15,559 nt of DNA from positions 1 through 15,559 of the forward strand of contig CAVQMB010000038.1 of assembly GCA_963713445.1 (NCBI GenBank), in the 5' to 3' direction. The stretch is from CAVQMB01 sp963713445. Lineage in GTDB: Bacteria; Pseudomonadota; Gammaproteobacteria; Competibacterales; Competibacteraceae. Made by a program: the position numbers and the translations under genes. The notes below the pieces were generated by a model that was given only the letters and a program-made list of their open reading frames with translations, had not been told where the DNA came from and made no database searches. This document shows positions 1-7,505 of the stretch, piece after piece; within the stretch, counting starts at the first letter, position 1, and each line of letters opens with the position of its first letter.

Positions 1-540
1 CCTGCCAGTCACCGTATTCGTATGCGAGCACGGCCTCTTTATCCTTGGGAGCCATAAAGGATTCGCCTCCGAAAGCAACTGGCACGAGCTCCTCAAGCAA
101 AGGCGCCGGAAAGGAGAATTCAATGACTTCATGTGGATCGAACGAAAACGTGACTCTCTTATCATCACGACGATAGTAAAAAGGAATATCGAACTGAACG
201 CCGTTGCGGGACCAGCAGGCTTGAAAATATTTCCCCCATTGACCACCGAGAAACTGGGAGAAAAACCCATATTTCTCATAACGAAGATATAGCGAACAAA
301 GGTTGCTCTGGTAAAATCCTCTGCGAATACACCGATATCCATGTCGGGGTCCCACTCGATAAAGCCACCATTTCGTGTGAGGCCGAGGAGGGTACCGTGC
401 ATCAGAAAATATCGGACGCCGACCGAAACAAACACTTCCCTGGCTAGCACCAAGTTTTCAAGCGCTACATCAGGATCCATAATCCGACCCGCGGGACCAT
501 GACCTGCGGGGTCCTGTGCGGGAGAAGGGTTTGATGGCAT
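1..540 (-). pseudogene. LicD/fukutin-like phosphotransferase gene, frameshifted and cut by the window edge
   Basis: Proteins of this family act as nucleotidyl- or phosphotransferases that decorate surface glycans, for example with phosphocholine. The minus-strand reading shows the family signature: HGTLLGLTRNGGFI followed by EWDPDMDIGV, matching the usual GTLLG...DDDIDIG metal-binding core. At about position 300 the reading must move to another frame, where it continues with YEKYGFFSQFLGGQWGKYF, then FSFPAP and AYEYGDW, the typical C-terminal LicD end. A single-base loss near 295-305 would explain this. The original frame stays open by chance to the edge. Two in-frame ATGs, at 540 and 480, are possible; homology starts close to 480 and neither has a clear Shine-Dalgarno. 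Family assignment is firm; whether the frameshift is biological or a sequence error is open. Confidence 0.72.
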
Positions 541-689
541 TTGCAGGATTTCTTGTCTGGGCTCGCTCACTCGCGGGCCACCGCTCCTTAGTTTGCTATT
601 AGCCCCTCGCCGATCTTGACCGCTTTGCCAATTCCTCGGCAGCCAGAACCGCCCACGACCAAATTGGCGCACTGACAAGCTGCGGCCGC

Positions 690-816
690 AAAACCCACGA
701 GCGTGAGCAGTCAATTGATCTGCTCGCCACTCAGCGCCATCAGCTCCTCGGGAGCACTGGGCAACTTGAACCGCTTCTCGGCCATGTCGACGTATCCAAA
801 AGGACTCAGGGCCATT
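690..816 (-). pseudogene. Possible IS66 TnpB C-terminal remnant
   Basis: The minus-strand reading gives AEKRFKLPSAPEELMALSGE followed by QIN, a stop codon (711-713), and LL. This resembles the C-terminal end of IS66 accessory protein TnpB (KRLE..RFKLP...LS.EQLNWLL), with the expected tryptophan codon changed to TGA. No inverted repeat or other IS66 part is seen next to it. The match is short and judged by eye, so chance resemblance is possible. Confidence 0.33.
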
Positions 817-1018
817 CTCGTAATTCTGGCCGCTGAAGATAGATGCTGATTTTGTTGCGCTAACGTTGGTCATGAATCATGATCGGGCAATGATGTCTCC
901 GAGGCATGGACCCGGCCCACCGGCGCGCGCATGCTCGCCAGCCGATTGACAACCACTTGATTTTGTAAACACCCTCTCAAGGGCCAAAGAAACGCGTACG
1001 TAAAGTTCACCTAATTGC
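817..1018. other. Intergenic stretch without a recognisable gene
   Basis: I see no convincing coding frame, RNA gene or IS end here. Short open frames exist on the minus strand but show no family resemblance and overlap the end of the methyltransferase remnant. It may be decayed sequence between the LicD-like gene and the methyltransferase. Confidence 0.4.
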
Positions 1019-1811
1019 TCAACCAAAAATGTATGCCATCGGCAACAGTGCGCCTGAATCGATTGGTAGTTCTCCCAATATCCGGGAGACAAAAAAACCC
1101 CATGCTCCGACAGTAGCATCTACCTCTTTAATCAACGAACCGGGCTCATCATCATCCACGTAGCATAGAGCCGCTTGCCTTGGATTCTCCGTTAGAGATT
1201 GCCTGATGTTCTCGAGCACGTTCCTCAGCACGGGCTCTTTAAACGGTGCATATAGAAAGAACAAACATTTACCTTCAGGCAAGATCACGTTACAGGCGTC
1301 TTCCAATATAACCTCAATGTTAAAGCACCTTTTTTGTTCGTTTCTATAAAGCACGATGTTGCTTTCGGCGATCTGGTGCAAATTGCTGGCAAATTGGACT
1401 CCTATGATTTTTTTAAAGGGACATTCGCTGCCATCAGCAACACCTTCCCCTTACCCGCACCAAAATCGGCAAAAGTGTACTGGAAAATTCAAGATCCAGA
1501 CGGTTTAGTATAAAATGAAAAGTTTTTTCTGGCATGGGTACGTAAATTTCCGATCGGTCCCTGTTGACACTGTCAGTTTCCATTTGCGATGCTGAAATAC
1601 CACGCCAAGTATCGACGTTATGACATTTGTCATAACGACGGTTAATCCGGTGAACACGCCCCAACTTTAAATATAAATTAGTTTTGCTCCAAATTTCTGC
1701 AGCTCCTTGTTTTGAAATATACTTTATAGTTCCTATTAGACCGCGGCGACTAACTTTACGTATAATTAAAATATTTAAAGTACGATTGTCCTGCATTCCA
1801 AGATTTAACAT
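1019..1811 (-). pseudogene. Class I SAM-dependent methyltransferase of a polysaccharide cluster, two frameshifts
   Basis: Likely methylates a sugar or precursor, by analogy with cluster-borne relatives. Three reading frames together rebuild one protein of about 260 residues. Frame one (from 1811) ends in MPEKTFHFILNRLDLEFSS. Near 1484 it must shift to YTFADFGAGKGKVLL, the SAM-binding motif I (DFGAGKG). Near 1413, in a run of seven T on the plus strand, it shifts again to KKIIGVQFASNLHQIAESNI and on through CLFFLYAPFKEPVLRNVLEN to the stop at 1019. The start at 1811 is preferred because AGGAGG lies four bases upstream. It follows the ATP-grasp gene by about 30 bases, so the two were probably co-transcribed. 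Motif content makes the family call solid; the exact substrate cannot be told. Confidence 0.75.
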
Positions 1812-1815
1812 AAGA

Positions 1816-1821
1816 CCTCCT
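1816..1821 (-). promoter_or_regulatory. Shine-Dalgarno AGGAGG before the methyltransferase
   Basis: A perfect AGGAGG on the minus strand sits four bases before ATG at 1811. It decides this start over an upstream in-frame GTG near 1838 that has no ribosome-binding site. Confidence 0.65.
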
Positions 1822-1840
1822 GCTGACGCTTCTTGCACAA

Positions 1841-2739
1841 CTAATCAGGAAAACCTAACAACTGCGTTCGCGAAAACCCGGATTCACCGAAAAGTACACT
1901 CGACAACATTTGCTCACCTTCCGGAGGAACATAATACCCGTTTGCAGACTGATGACAATTGGTAATCTCCCCAACGACTATCGCCCCGCCTTCGGTATAA
2001 AGGTCGATGCGAACCAAGCCGAAGCCGGCGCTAAGTTTGGCGGCAACAGCAAGGAGTTCTCCAAGATTAGGGGGTTGGGTCGCACCAGGTCCGATTGAGC
2101 AACTCATGCTAAATGGGATTAGAGCCCAGTCGGTAGTGTAGTAGTTTTGGGAATGATTGATGGCGCGGTTAAAATCAACCTGCACGACAAGCGGGCGGCC
2201 ATGTAGGCAGAAGATCTTGTAGTCACTAACTGTCGTTTGCTCAAATATGTAGGGCTCGACAATTATTTTTGGTTGCAAATAACGATAATTGCTCTCACGA
2301 GTAACCAAATAATAATTTGATTTAAACCATCGTCGCATCTGTTCAAAATCAATCACAGACCCTTGACGGCGAAATATTATTTCACCTGACATATGTGTTG
2401 GTTTAATTACGCAATCATCCGGAAATTGAAAGAGCTCGACTTCCGACATGGAATGGAGAATTGCGGTTGTAGGTACATTGTGTTCTTCGCCAAGTATGGA
2501 TCTGATATAATTTTTAACAAACTCCTTATCTGTTACAAAGACTCTCAATGGATTCATTATTTCTCCGATGTTTTAATATAGAAGAGCGCATCGTTGAGCG
2601 TTCCTCCCGAATTGCGCGGAAACCTATGGTGGGCTCTGAGGAATAAGCCAAGAGCAACAATCAGGTCGAAAAAGCGAGTCCTTGGCAATCGCGCTACAAT
2701 GTGACGAAAAGTCGCAAGCGATAGTTGATCTGTGTTCAT
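1841..2739 (-). pseudogene. TupA-like ATP-grasp protein, split by a frameshift at about 2557
   Basis: ATP-grasp enzymes of the TupA-like type join carboxylates to amino groups and occur in polysaccharide and teichuronopeptide clusters. The 238-codon downstream frame (1841-2557) has the family layout: VTDKEFVKNYIRSILGEE, FPDDCVIKPTHMSGEIIF (ATP-grasp beta strands and glycine loop), PKIIVEPYI, VSDYKIFCLHGRP, and FGLVRIDLYTEGGAIVVGEI with the metal-binding acidic residues. The N-terminal part that relatives carry, ending in a TFNEKL..LKTS-type segment, is present in the next frame upstream (2557-2739) as GGTLNDALFYIKTSEK. The upstream stop TAA overlaps the downstream ATG by one base (TAATG). Together the pieces make about 298 residues, the usual family length, so I read this as one gene with a frameshift. 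Two translationally coupled genes is a weaker alternative. Confidence 0.72.
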
Positions 2740-2828
2740 GATTAGCTATATTCCACAGTATGAGGGTGTAAATCTGCCTGATTAGCCGCAAAGCTAAGCG
2801 GCCATCCTCGTGTTTTGAGACAATACTA

Positions 2829-2849
2829 AGAAGCTGTTTCAAAACCCTG
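2829..2849 (+). repeat. Left terminal inverted repeat of the IS5-family element
   Basis: This pairs with 3756-3776 with one mismatch in 21 positions and is preceded by TA. Confidence 0.85.
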
Positions 2850-2924
2850 CAGGAAGGAGCTTTAAGGAATGGTGCTGACCGGTCATCATCGAGAGGCCAC
2901 CCACGATGAGACGAGGTCAGCACG

Positions 2925-3733
2925 ATGAGCCCGAAGACTCAGGGGCACTATCGGACGGATCTCAGCGACGGTCAATAGGCGGTGGTCGCGCCGCTGCTGC
3001 CGGAACCCTTGAGCGGGCGCGGCAAACCGGGCCGCCCGGCGCGGGATCGGCGCCGGCTGCTCAATGCGCTGTTGTACCTCGTCAAAACCGGCTGTCAGTG
3101 GCGGATGCTGCCGCGCGAGTTCGGTCCCTGGCAGACGGTGTACCGGTACTTCAACGCCTGGCGCCGGTGGACCATCTGGCAAGGGGTCTTGGAGGCGTTG
3201 AACGCCCACGAGCGCGCCCGCCGCGGACGGCATCCGCAACCCCGTGCCGGGTGCATCGACAGCCAGAGCGTGAAGGCGGCCAGGCAGCCGGCTGCTCAGG
3301 TGGGCTTTGACGGCAACAAACGCATCAAGGGTCGACGCGTCACGTGCTCACCGATACCCTGGGATTGATCCTGTGTGTGATGGTGACACCGGCCAACACT
3401 GACGATCGCGCGGGCCTGCGATGGTTACTGGAGCGCTGGTTCATCAAAGGCGTGTGCCGATTGCGTAAGCTGTGGGTTGATGCCGGTTATCTCAGCGCGG
3501 CCATGCGGGCCTGGGTCCGGGCGCTGGAGCACACCCACACGATCGATCTGGAGGTCACCGACCCTCACGGCCAAGGCTTTCAAGTCGTTCCCAAGCACTG
3601 GGTCGCGGAACGTGCCTTTGCCTGGTTGCTCGCCTACCGACGCCATAGCAAGGATGTTGAGGTGCTAACGCGAAACAGCGAGGCTATGAGTCAGCTCGCT
3701 ATGATTGCCATTCTGATTCGCCGGTTGTCCTGA
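2925..3733 (+). pseudogene. IS5-family (IS427-like) transposase, stop plus frameshift
   Basis: A DDE transposase that cuts and joins the ends of its own element. The reading from ATG 2925 gives YRTDLSDGQ, then TAG at 2976-2978 where relatives have tryptophan, then VVAPLLPEPLSGRG. The frame proceeds through PREFGPWQTVYRYFNAW to the first catalytic aspartate in CIDSQSVKAARQ and to KRIKGRRV. At about 3340 a one-base loss (GTCAC where GTCCAC is expected) shifts the frame to VLTDTLGLILCVMVTPAN. The second aspartate lies in WVDAGYL and the glutamate in HWVAERAFAWLLAYRRHSKD. All three catalytic residues are kept. IS427-group elements often use programmed frameshifting, but no slippery A/G run is seen at the break, so I read it as a broken gene. 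Confidence 0.82.
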
Positions 3734-3755
3734 ACCGCTCATTGCAACGCTTCAC

Positions 3756-3776
3756 CAGGGGTTTGAAACAGCTTCT
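3756..3776 (-). repeat. Right terminal inverted repeat of the IS5-family element
   Basis: This is the reverse complement of 2829-2849 with one mismatch and is followed by TA. Confidence 0.85.
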
Positions 3777-3778
3777 TA

Positions 3779-3960
3779 GTGAACGAACTCGGCGACGGTC
3801 TGTTCTGCCAAGAGATATCGCTAGAATTATTGTTTGGTAGGGTATGGATGGCTTAAAATACTGAGTAATGTTCATTCTCGCCTCTCGCTCTAATGGCCAC
3901 ACCTCTGCGCCTCGTCGAGGTTACCGCGACGCCGAGGGGCGTACCCGCCATCGCCAGATC
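3779..3960. other. Unassigned AT-richer spacer
   Basis: Between the IS5-family element and the IS256-type remnant no gene or repeat is recognised. It contains an AT-rich segment around 3820-3880. Confidence 0.4.
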
Positions 3961-3966
3961 GCCCAG

Positions 3967-4253
3967 CGACTATCGTCAAATTTGGTGTACAGGACCTGAA
4001 TCAGGCGGCGTCCTCGCGTGAGTCGGTTACCTCGATGCCATGGCTGAGTTTCACGCCGGTGATCACCTTGGCCAGATGTTGGAAGCCGCGGATCCTGTGC
4101 CGGCGTTTCTCGGCACACATGCCCAGCTTGTAGATCACGCGAGCATGCTGTCGCGGGTCACACCCCCCCTGGCCGGCTCGGTACGGTGGCGAATACTGGC
4201 GAATGTGGGCTCAATGGGGTTGGTCGTTCGCATGTGGACCCATGCCAGAGATT
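3967..4253 (-). pseudogene. IS256-family transposase C-terminal remnant with terminal repeat
   Basis: The minus-strand reading gives WVHMRTTNPIEPTFASIRHR, matching the conserved IS256/Mutator-type C-terminal block (RTTNPIESTFATVR.RT). After SMLA the frame breaks near 4136 by a one-base loss and resumes as IYKLGMCAEKRRHRIRGFQH, then LAKVITGVKLSHGIEV, with a stop at 4001-4003. Beyond the stop, 3967-3995 reads on the minus strand as GTCCTGTACACCAAATTTGA, typical of an IS256-family terminal inverted repeat. The N-terminal part with the first catalytic residues is missing because the sequence switches abruptly to IS3-like material near 4250. Confidence 0.75.
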
Positions 4254-4324
4254 GAGCGAGGCTGGCAGGCCAACGTAGCGGTCTATGGAGCCGACAAGGT
4301 ATGGAAGCAGTTGAACCGGGATTC
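4246..4324 (+). pseudogene. IS3-family orfB (integrase) internal fragment
   Basis: About 25 codons read EIERGWQANVAVYGADKVWK then QLNRD. This matches the N-terminal part of IS3-family OrfB (EIRRVWEENFQVYGARKVWRQLNRE), just before the integrase core. Nothing else of the element follows: the frame runs straight into unrelated sequence. It abuts the IS256-type remnant on the left, so it is a scar of nested insertion and deletion. Confidence 0.62.
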
Positions 4325-4325
4325 G

Positions 4326-4583
4326 CGATTTGCGGGTGCGGTGGCCGAAAACGAGAAGCGCTTCGTGCAGGCCTTCGCGGACAGCTTGGTGGTCGAAATG
4401 GACAGCCGACCGCTCCTTTGTACGTGGGTCGGGTGCCGGATCGGCACGACGGCCCCGGGCGTTGTGCTCTATGAACCGCGCGATCTGCCGCGCGGGAGCA
4501 TCGTCTGCCATTTGGGGGAAGCGCACCTGGGGCACGAAGCGAAGGGGGACATCCTCGAACTCCTGGAGCGCCTACCGTCATGA
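4326..4583 (+). CDS. Unrecognised gene 3' end, upstream partner of the cytidylyltransferase
   Basis: I do not recognise the product. The open frame formally starts at ATG 4203 inside the IS256-type remnant, passes through the IS3 fragment and continues from about 4326 into about 85 residues containing AENEKRFVQAFADSLVVEMD, LLCTWVGCRIGTTAPGVVLY and ending in EAKGDILELLERLPS. Codon use and GC from 4326 on look like a genuine gene. The stop overlaps the next start by four bases (ATGA at 4580), which points to a coupled operon. The native N-terminus was probably lost when the IS fragments landed. Any protein made from ATG 4203 would be a chimera of three sources. Confidence 0.5.
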   Translation, partial: RFAGAVAENEKRFVQAFADSLVVEMDSRPLLCTWVGCRIGTTAPGVVLYEPRDLPRGSIVCHLGEAHLGHEAKGDILELLERLPS

Positions 4584-5008
4584 CCGACGAACACAAGGTT
4601 CCGCGCGTAATGGTGGATATGTCGGCCACTCTTCTCCACTACGGCCATATCCGGTTGCTCAGGAAAGCCAGGGAATTGGGCGATTACGTCATTGTCGCAC
4701 TAACCAGCGACGAAGGCATTCGCTTGCACAAGGGCTACGACCCGGAACTGGACTACGCGGCGCGCGCGGAAGTTCTCAGCGGTCTGCGCTATGTCGACGA
4801 AGTCGTTCCCTGCAACTGGCTGATCGACGAGGCGTTTTTGGACCGGCACAAGGTGGATATTTTGCTGCACGGGGACGACAATCCCCACCCCATTCCCTCG
4901 CACCGCCTTGTGATCGTCCCACGCATCGAAGGCATAAGCAGTTCCCTCATTCGCACCAGGGTCCAGCGAGCCTTCAGACAGATAGCTGGAGATTCAGATG
5001 ATGAATAG
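4580..5008 (+). CDS. Cytidylyltransferase-like nucleotidyltransferase (TagD-type fold)
   Basis: Predicted to transfer a nucleotidyl group (typically CMP from CTP) onto a phosphorylated alcohol or sugar, making an activated precursor for a surface polymer. The 142-residue protein has the two hallmarks of the superfamily: an HxGH motif (H20-Y-G-H23) after the first strand, and a C-terminal RIEGISSSLIR (about residues 115-125) for nucleotide binding. Length fits small stand-alone cytidylyltransferases. The middle segment LDYAARAEVLSGLRYVDEVV is also typical. It is the only core gene in this part without a visible lesion. It overlaps the upstream gene by 4 bases and the downstream methyltransferase by 11, so all three were probably translated together. 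The substrate (glycerol-3-phosphate or another phosphate ester) cannot be told. Confidence 0.82.
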   Translation: MTDEHKVPRVMVDMSATLLHYGHIRLLRKARELGDYVIVALTSDEGIRLHKGYDPELDYAARAEVLSGLRYVDEVVPCNWLIDEAFLDRHKVDILLHGDDNPHPIPSHRLVIVPRIEGISSSLIRTRVQRAFRQIAGDSDDE

Positions 5009-5691
5009 AGACTGGCATTCGATATGGTCCAGCCGGCCGGTCCATGAAGCGGATGCTTCATCGCTCGAGGATCTTCTGCGCCTAGATGGTTGGGACAGCC
5101 AGGCCAGCAAAGTCTGTGTGGAGGACTGGCTCGACTACGTGGATGGTATAGCCAGCGAATTGAGCATAGCCGACGGCGAAAGCATGTTCGAAGTCGGCTG
5201 CGGCGCAGGCGCTTTCCTGGTTGCTCTCACCCGCATCAGGAACATCCATGCCCGGCCTCGACTACTCTGAGGCTCTTATCGAGGTGGCACGGCGTGCTCT
5301 GCCTGGTACCGCGCTTTCGGTTTTGCCCGCCGATGCTATGCCCACGGGCGACACCTACGACTATGTCATCGCGAACGGCGTCTTTCACTATTTCCCACTG
5401 GATTATGCCGAACGGGTGCTGGGCAGGATGCTGGCCGGTGCCAGGCGCGGGGTCGCGGTGCTTGAGGTGCCCAACGCACGGACCAGGGCGAAGTCCGAGC
5501 AGGAGCGGGCAAGACTCCTCGGGGATAGCTACGAGGAAAAGTATAATGGCCTTGATCACACCTATTTCGATCCCGACTGGTTCATCGATCAGGCCTGCCG
5601 GGTGCCCGGCTGGAGCGCGCGCACGGCTCCGCAATTCATCCGGAACTACGCGCAGAGCCAGTTCCGTTTCAATGTCTTCATCCACCACTAG
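4998..5691 (+). pseudogene. Class I SAM methyltransferase paired with the cytidylyltransferase, one-base insertion
   Basis: Likely methylates a sugar or lipid precursor of the same pathway. The first 85 residues read MMNRDWHSIWSSRPV, GWDS and the SAM-binding motif I FEVGCGAGAFLVAL (about residues 64-77). At 5251-5253 a CCC run appears to have one extra C: removing it turns HARPRLL-stop into HAGLDYSEALIEVARRALPG. From there the frame goes on through DYVIANGVFHYFPLDYAERV (motif IV region) and VLEVPNARTRA to FRFNVFIHH and the stop at 5691. The repaired length is about 230 residues, complete for the family. The start overlaps the cytidylyltransferase end by 11 bases. The single lesion in a homopolymer makes sequence error a real alternative to inactivation. 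Confidence 0.78.
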
Positions 5692-5822
5692 ATTCGGCGC
5701 GAATTGTGGAAATTCAGTCGAGTTGCACCAAATTTTATCGCGAAGCTGACGGGCACCGCGGCTTTGGCGGTACTGACGCTGGTTTTCAACTAACTCTACT
5801 GCCGAATTCTGCCGGACGAGTC
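5692..5822. other. Unassigned spacer
   Basis: No gene is recognised. The segment ends at an IS66-type terminal sequence and may be polysaccharide-locus DNA or the edge of another element. Confidence 0.35.
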
Positions 5823-5985
5823 GTAAGCGCCCCAGAATCGACAGTCTTGACTCAGCGGGGCTGAGGGGTGCTGTTTGAATCGCTGGCCAGTTCCACATTC
5901 CACGGCAGCAGCCGTTCGAGCTTGTCGGCCGTGTCGGCCTCGGCGATGCGCTCCAGCACATGGCGGAGGTGGCCGAAGGTTCCAG
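5823..5985 (-). mobile_element. IS66-family end with the last codons of the transposase gene
   Basis: The segment begins with GTAAGCGCCCCAGAATCGAC, an IS66-type terminal inverted repeat that recurs at 7865 and, inverted, at 13767. The minus-strand reading gives LRHVLERIAEADTADKLERL followed by LPWNVEL and a stop at 5852-5854. This is the same C-terminus as in the two longer IS66 portions, with a diverged tail. It is cut at about 5985 where an IS21-like end starts. Confidence 0.7.
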
Positions 5986-5987
5986 CC

Positions 5988-6040
5988 TGTCAGTTTTCAC
6001 CCATATGGAGCCATTCCGATTTCACCTTAATGGAGCCAGG
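5988..6040. mobile_element. IS21-family-like terminal fragment with direct repeats
   Basis: Two copies of TTTCACC-NNN-ATGGAGCCA (5995-6013 and 6020-6038, 25 bp apart) follow a TGTCAG start. Multiple spaced repeats beginning with TG are typical of IS21-family ends, where the transposase binds. No istA or istB gene is present. The fragment runs into the left flank of the IS1111-type element. Identification rests on repeat layout only. Confidence 0.45.
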
Positions 6041-6149
6041 GTGTTTGCTCTCTAAGGAAATGGGATGGACTTCCCCCTCCCTGCAAGGCATCGGATGTGC
6101 CAGATTGGAGGTTGGTAGAAACCCGTCGTGAGAGATGAGGGAAGCCCAG

Positions 6150-7167
6150 ATGAACATAAAGCGAATCGGCCTGGATGTGGCAAAGCATGTTTTCGAAATC
6201 TGTGGTGTCGACGAGAACGAGCACGTGGTGCTGCGTAAGACAGTTCGGCGCAACAAGTTACGGTCAACCTTTGCTCAGCTACCACCCTGCTGGGTGGGAC
6301 TGGAAGCGTGCGGCAGCGCGCACTATTGGGCGCGAGAGTTGAGAAAGCTCGGCCATGAACCACGTCTGATGGCGCCGCAGTTTGTGACGCCTTACCGCAA
6401 GAATGAGAAAACGGACCGTAATGACGCGGAGGCGATCTGTGAGGCAGTGGGGCGAGCGAACATGCGTTTTGTGCCGGTGAAGGACGCCGCACAACAAGCG
6501 GTGCTGACGGTGCACCGTGCACGGGCGCTGCTGGTTAGCGAGCGTACCGCGCTGGTAAACCACATCCGTGGCCTGCTCAGTGAGTACGGCGTGGTCGTGG
6601 CGCAAGGGGTTGCGACACTGCGCAAGGCCTTGCCCGAGATTCTGCAAGATGCTGAGAACGGCGTGCCTGCGCTGGCGCGTGAGGTCTTCGCCGAGCTCTA
6701 TGAGCGCTTGCAGGGACTGGATGAACGTCTTCGTGCTTACGACCATCGCATCGCGCAGTTGGCACGCTCGAGCGAAGCGGCGCAACGGTTGATGCAGCTC
6801 GAAGGTGTCGGCCCGTTGACCGCAACCGCGATCGTGGCCACCGTGGACACCGGAAAGCACTTTCGCAATGGGCGCCAGTTTGCCGCCTGGCTAGGCCAGT
6901 GGCCCGGCAGCGCTCCTCGGGCGGTAAGACACGTTATGGGCGCATCACCAAACGCGGTGATGCTATCTTCGCACGCTGTTGGTCCACGGCGCGCGGGCGC
7001 TGATGCGCCATCTCGCGGGGCGAGCCGATCGCAAGAGCCGCTGGGTGCTGGCGTTCAAGGAGCGACGCGGATTCAACAAGGCGGTCGTCGCCTTGGCGGC
7101 CAAGCATGCCCGTATTCTGTGGGCGTTGCTGGCGCATGGCAGCACCTATCGGCCGATGATGGACTGA
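6150..7167 (+). pseudogene. IS1111-type DEDD transposase, copy A, two frameshifts
   Basis: These are RNA-guided DEDD recombinases. The N-terminal RuvC-like domain is intact: IGLDVAKHVFEICGVDENEH, then GLEACGSAHYWARELRKLGH with the catalytic glutamate, then KTDRNDAEAICEAVGRANMR with acidic residues. The C-terminal domain starts at LEGVGPLTATAIVATVDTGK. At about 6895 one base is missing relative to copy B, and at about 6963 another is missing. The serine-containing motif RQRSSGGKTRYGRITKRGD and the tail HGARALMRHLAGRADRKSRW are therefore in two other frames. ATG 6150 (MNIKRIG) is preferred over 6135 because a GAGGGAAG stretch precedes it. Total length near 339 residues fits the group. Confidence 0.85.
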
Positions 7168-7424
7168 GTTTCCGCCGGGCATGGCGCTCAGATAACTGAC
7201 CGTTCCCGGCAACGATTGCGACGCAGACGATTATGATGGCACGACAGGTTGGACCGGTACCGGGAAACCCTGAGTTCAGCGTAGGCCCGCTAAAGGCCGG
7301 TAAGGAAATGAGGACCCGGTGCGCGGATACCCATCAGGGCCAGAGTCGGGAAAGCGACTCATCAACAGGCCAGATACAAGCACGCAGTCAAACCTCTCTG
7401 CCACCGATCGTCTGGTTGCAAAAC
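7168..7424 (+). ncRNA. Candidate seekRNA/bridge RNA region of IS1111-type copy A
   Basis: IS110-family elements encode a structured RNA that guides target choice. In the IS1111 group it lies between the transposase stop and the right end, which is this segment. It holds a perfect hairpin GAGTCG-ggaaag-CGACTC (7343-7360) with outer GGCC segments able to pair, and a second hairpin GGCC-cgctaaa-GGCC just after 7285. The same hairpins are kept in copy B. No open frame here resembles a protein. The exact RNA ends and guide loops were not worked out. Confidence 0.45.
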
Positions 7425-7505
7425 GGGGGAAGTCCATACAAGCACTGAAGTAAGCGGTTTCTGCCCTAGGACGGTGACATGAGTACGCAAAAGGACCCGT
7501 GGAGG

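Larger units (their letters stand above)
2829..3776 (+). mobile_element. IS5-family (IS427-like) insertion sequence
   Basis: The element is about 948 bp, bounded by 21-bp terminal inverted repeats (2829-2849 and 3756-3776) that match at 20 of 21 positions and begin AGAAGCTGTTTCAAA. Both ends are flanked by TA (2827-2828 and 3777-3778), a duplication seen in the IS427 group. It holds one DDE transposase gene in two frames. It separates the minus-strand polysaccharide genes on the left from the IS remnants and plus-strand genes on the right. Confidence 0.85.
6058..7440 (+). mobile_element. IS1111-type element (IS110 family), copy A
   Basis: The element is bounded by perfect 13-bp subterminal inverted repeats (6065-6077 ATGGACTTCCCCC and 7425-7437). 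IS1111-group elements extend a few bases beyond such repeats, so the outer limits are approximate. It holds one DEDD transposase gene followed by about 258 bp of non-coding DNA. The IS110 family does not make target duplications, and none is seen. A second, inverted copy lies at the right edge of the window. Confidence 0.8.

Noticed and set aside
3320..3350. Programmed frameshift in the IS5-family transposase
   Set aside because: No A/G slippery run is present at the break, and the same gene also carries an in-frame TAG, so a broken gene is simpler.
2826..3779. CTAA/TTAG as a four-base target duplication of the IS5-family element
   Set aside because: The two sides are reverse complements of each other and not direct repeats; only TA is a true direct duplication.
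4330..5001. Long plus-strand open frame of 223 codons over the cytidylyltransferase
   Set aside because: It is a shadow frame, rich in arginine and serine, overlapping a gene with clear HxGH and ISSS motifs.
5236..6000. Minus-strand open frame of 254 codons
   Set aside because: It lies antisense to the methyltransferase motifs and crosses the IS66 end; no family features are seen.
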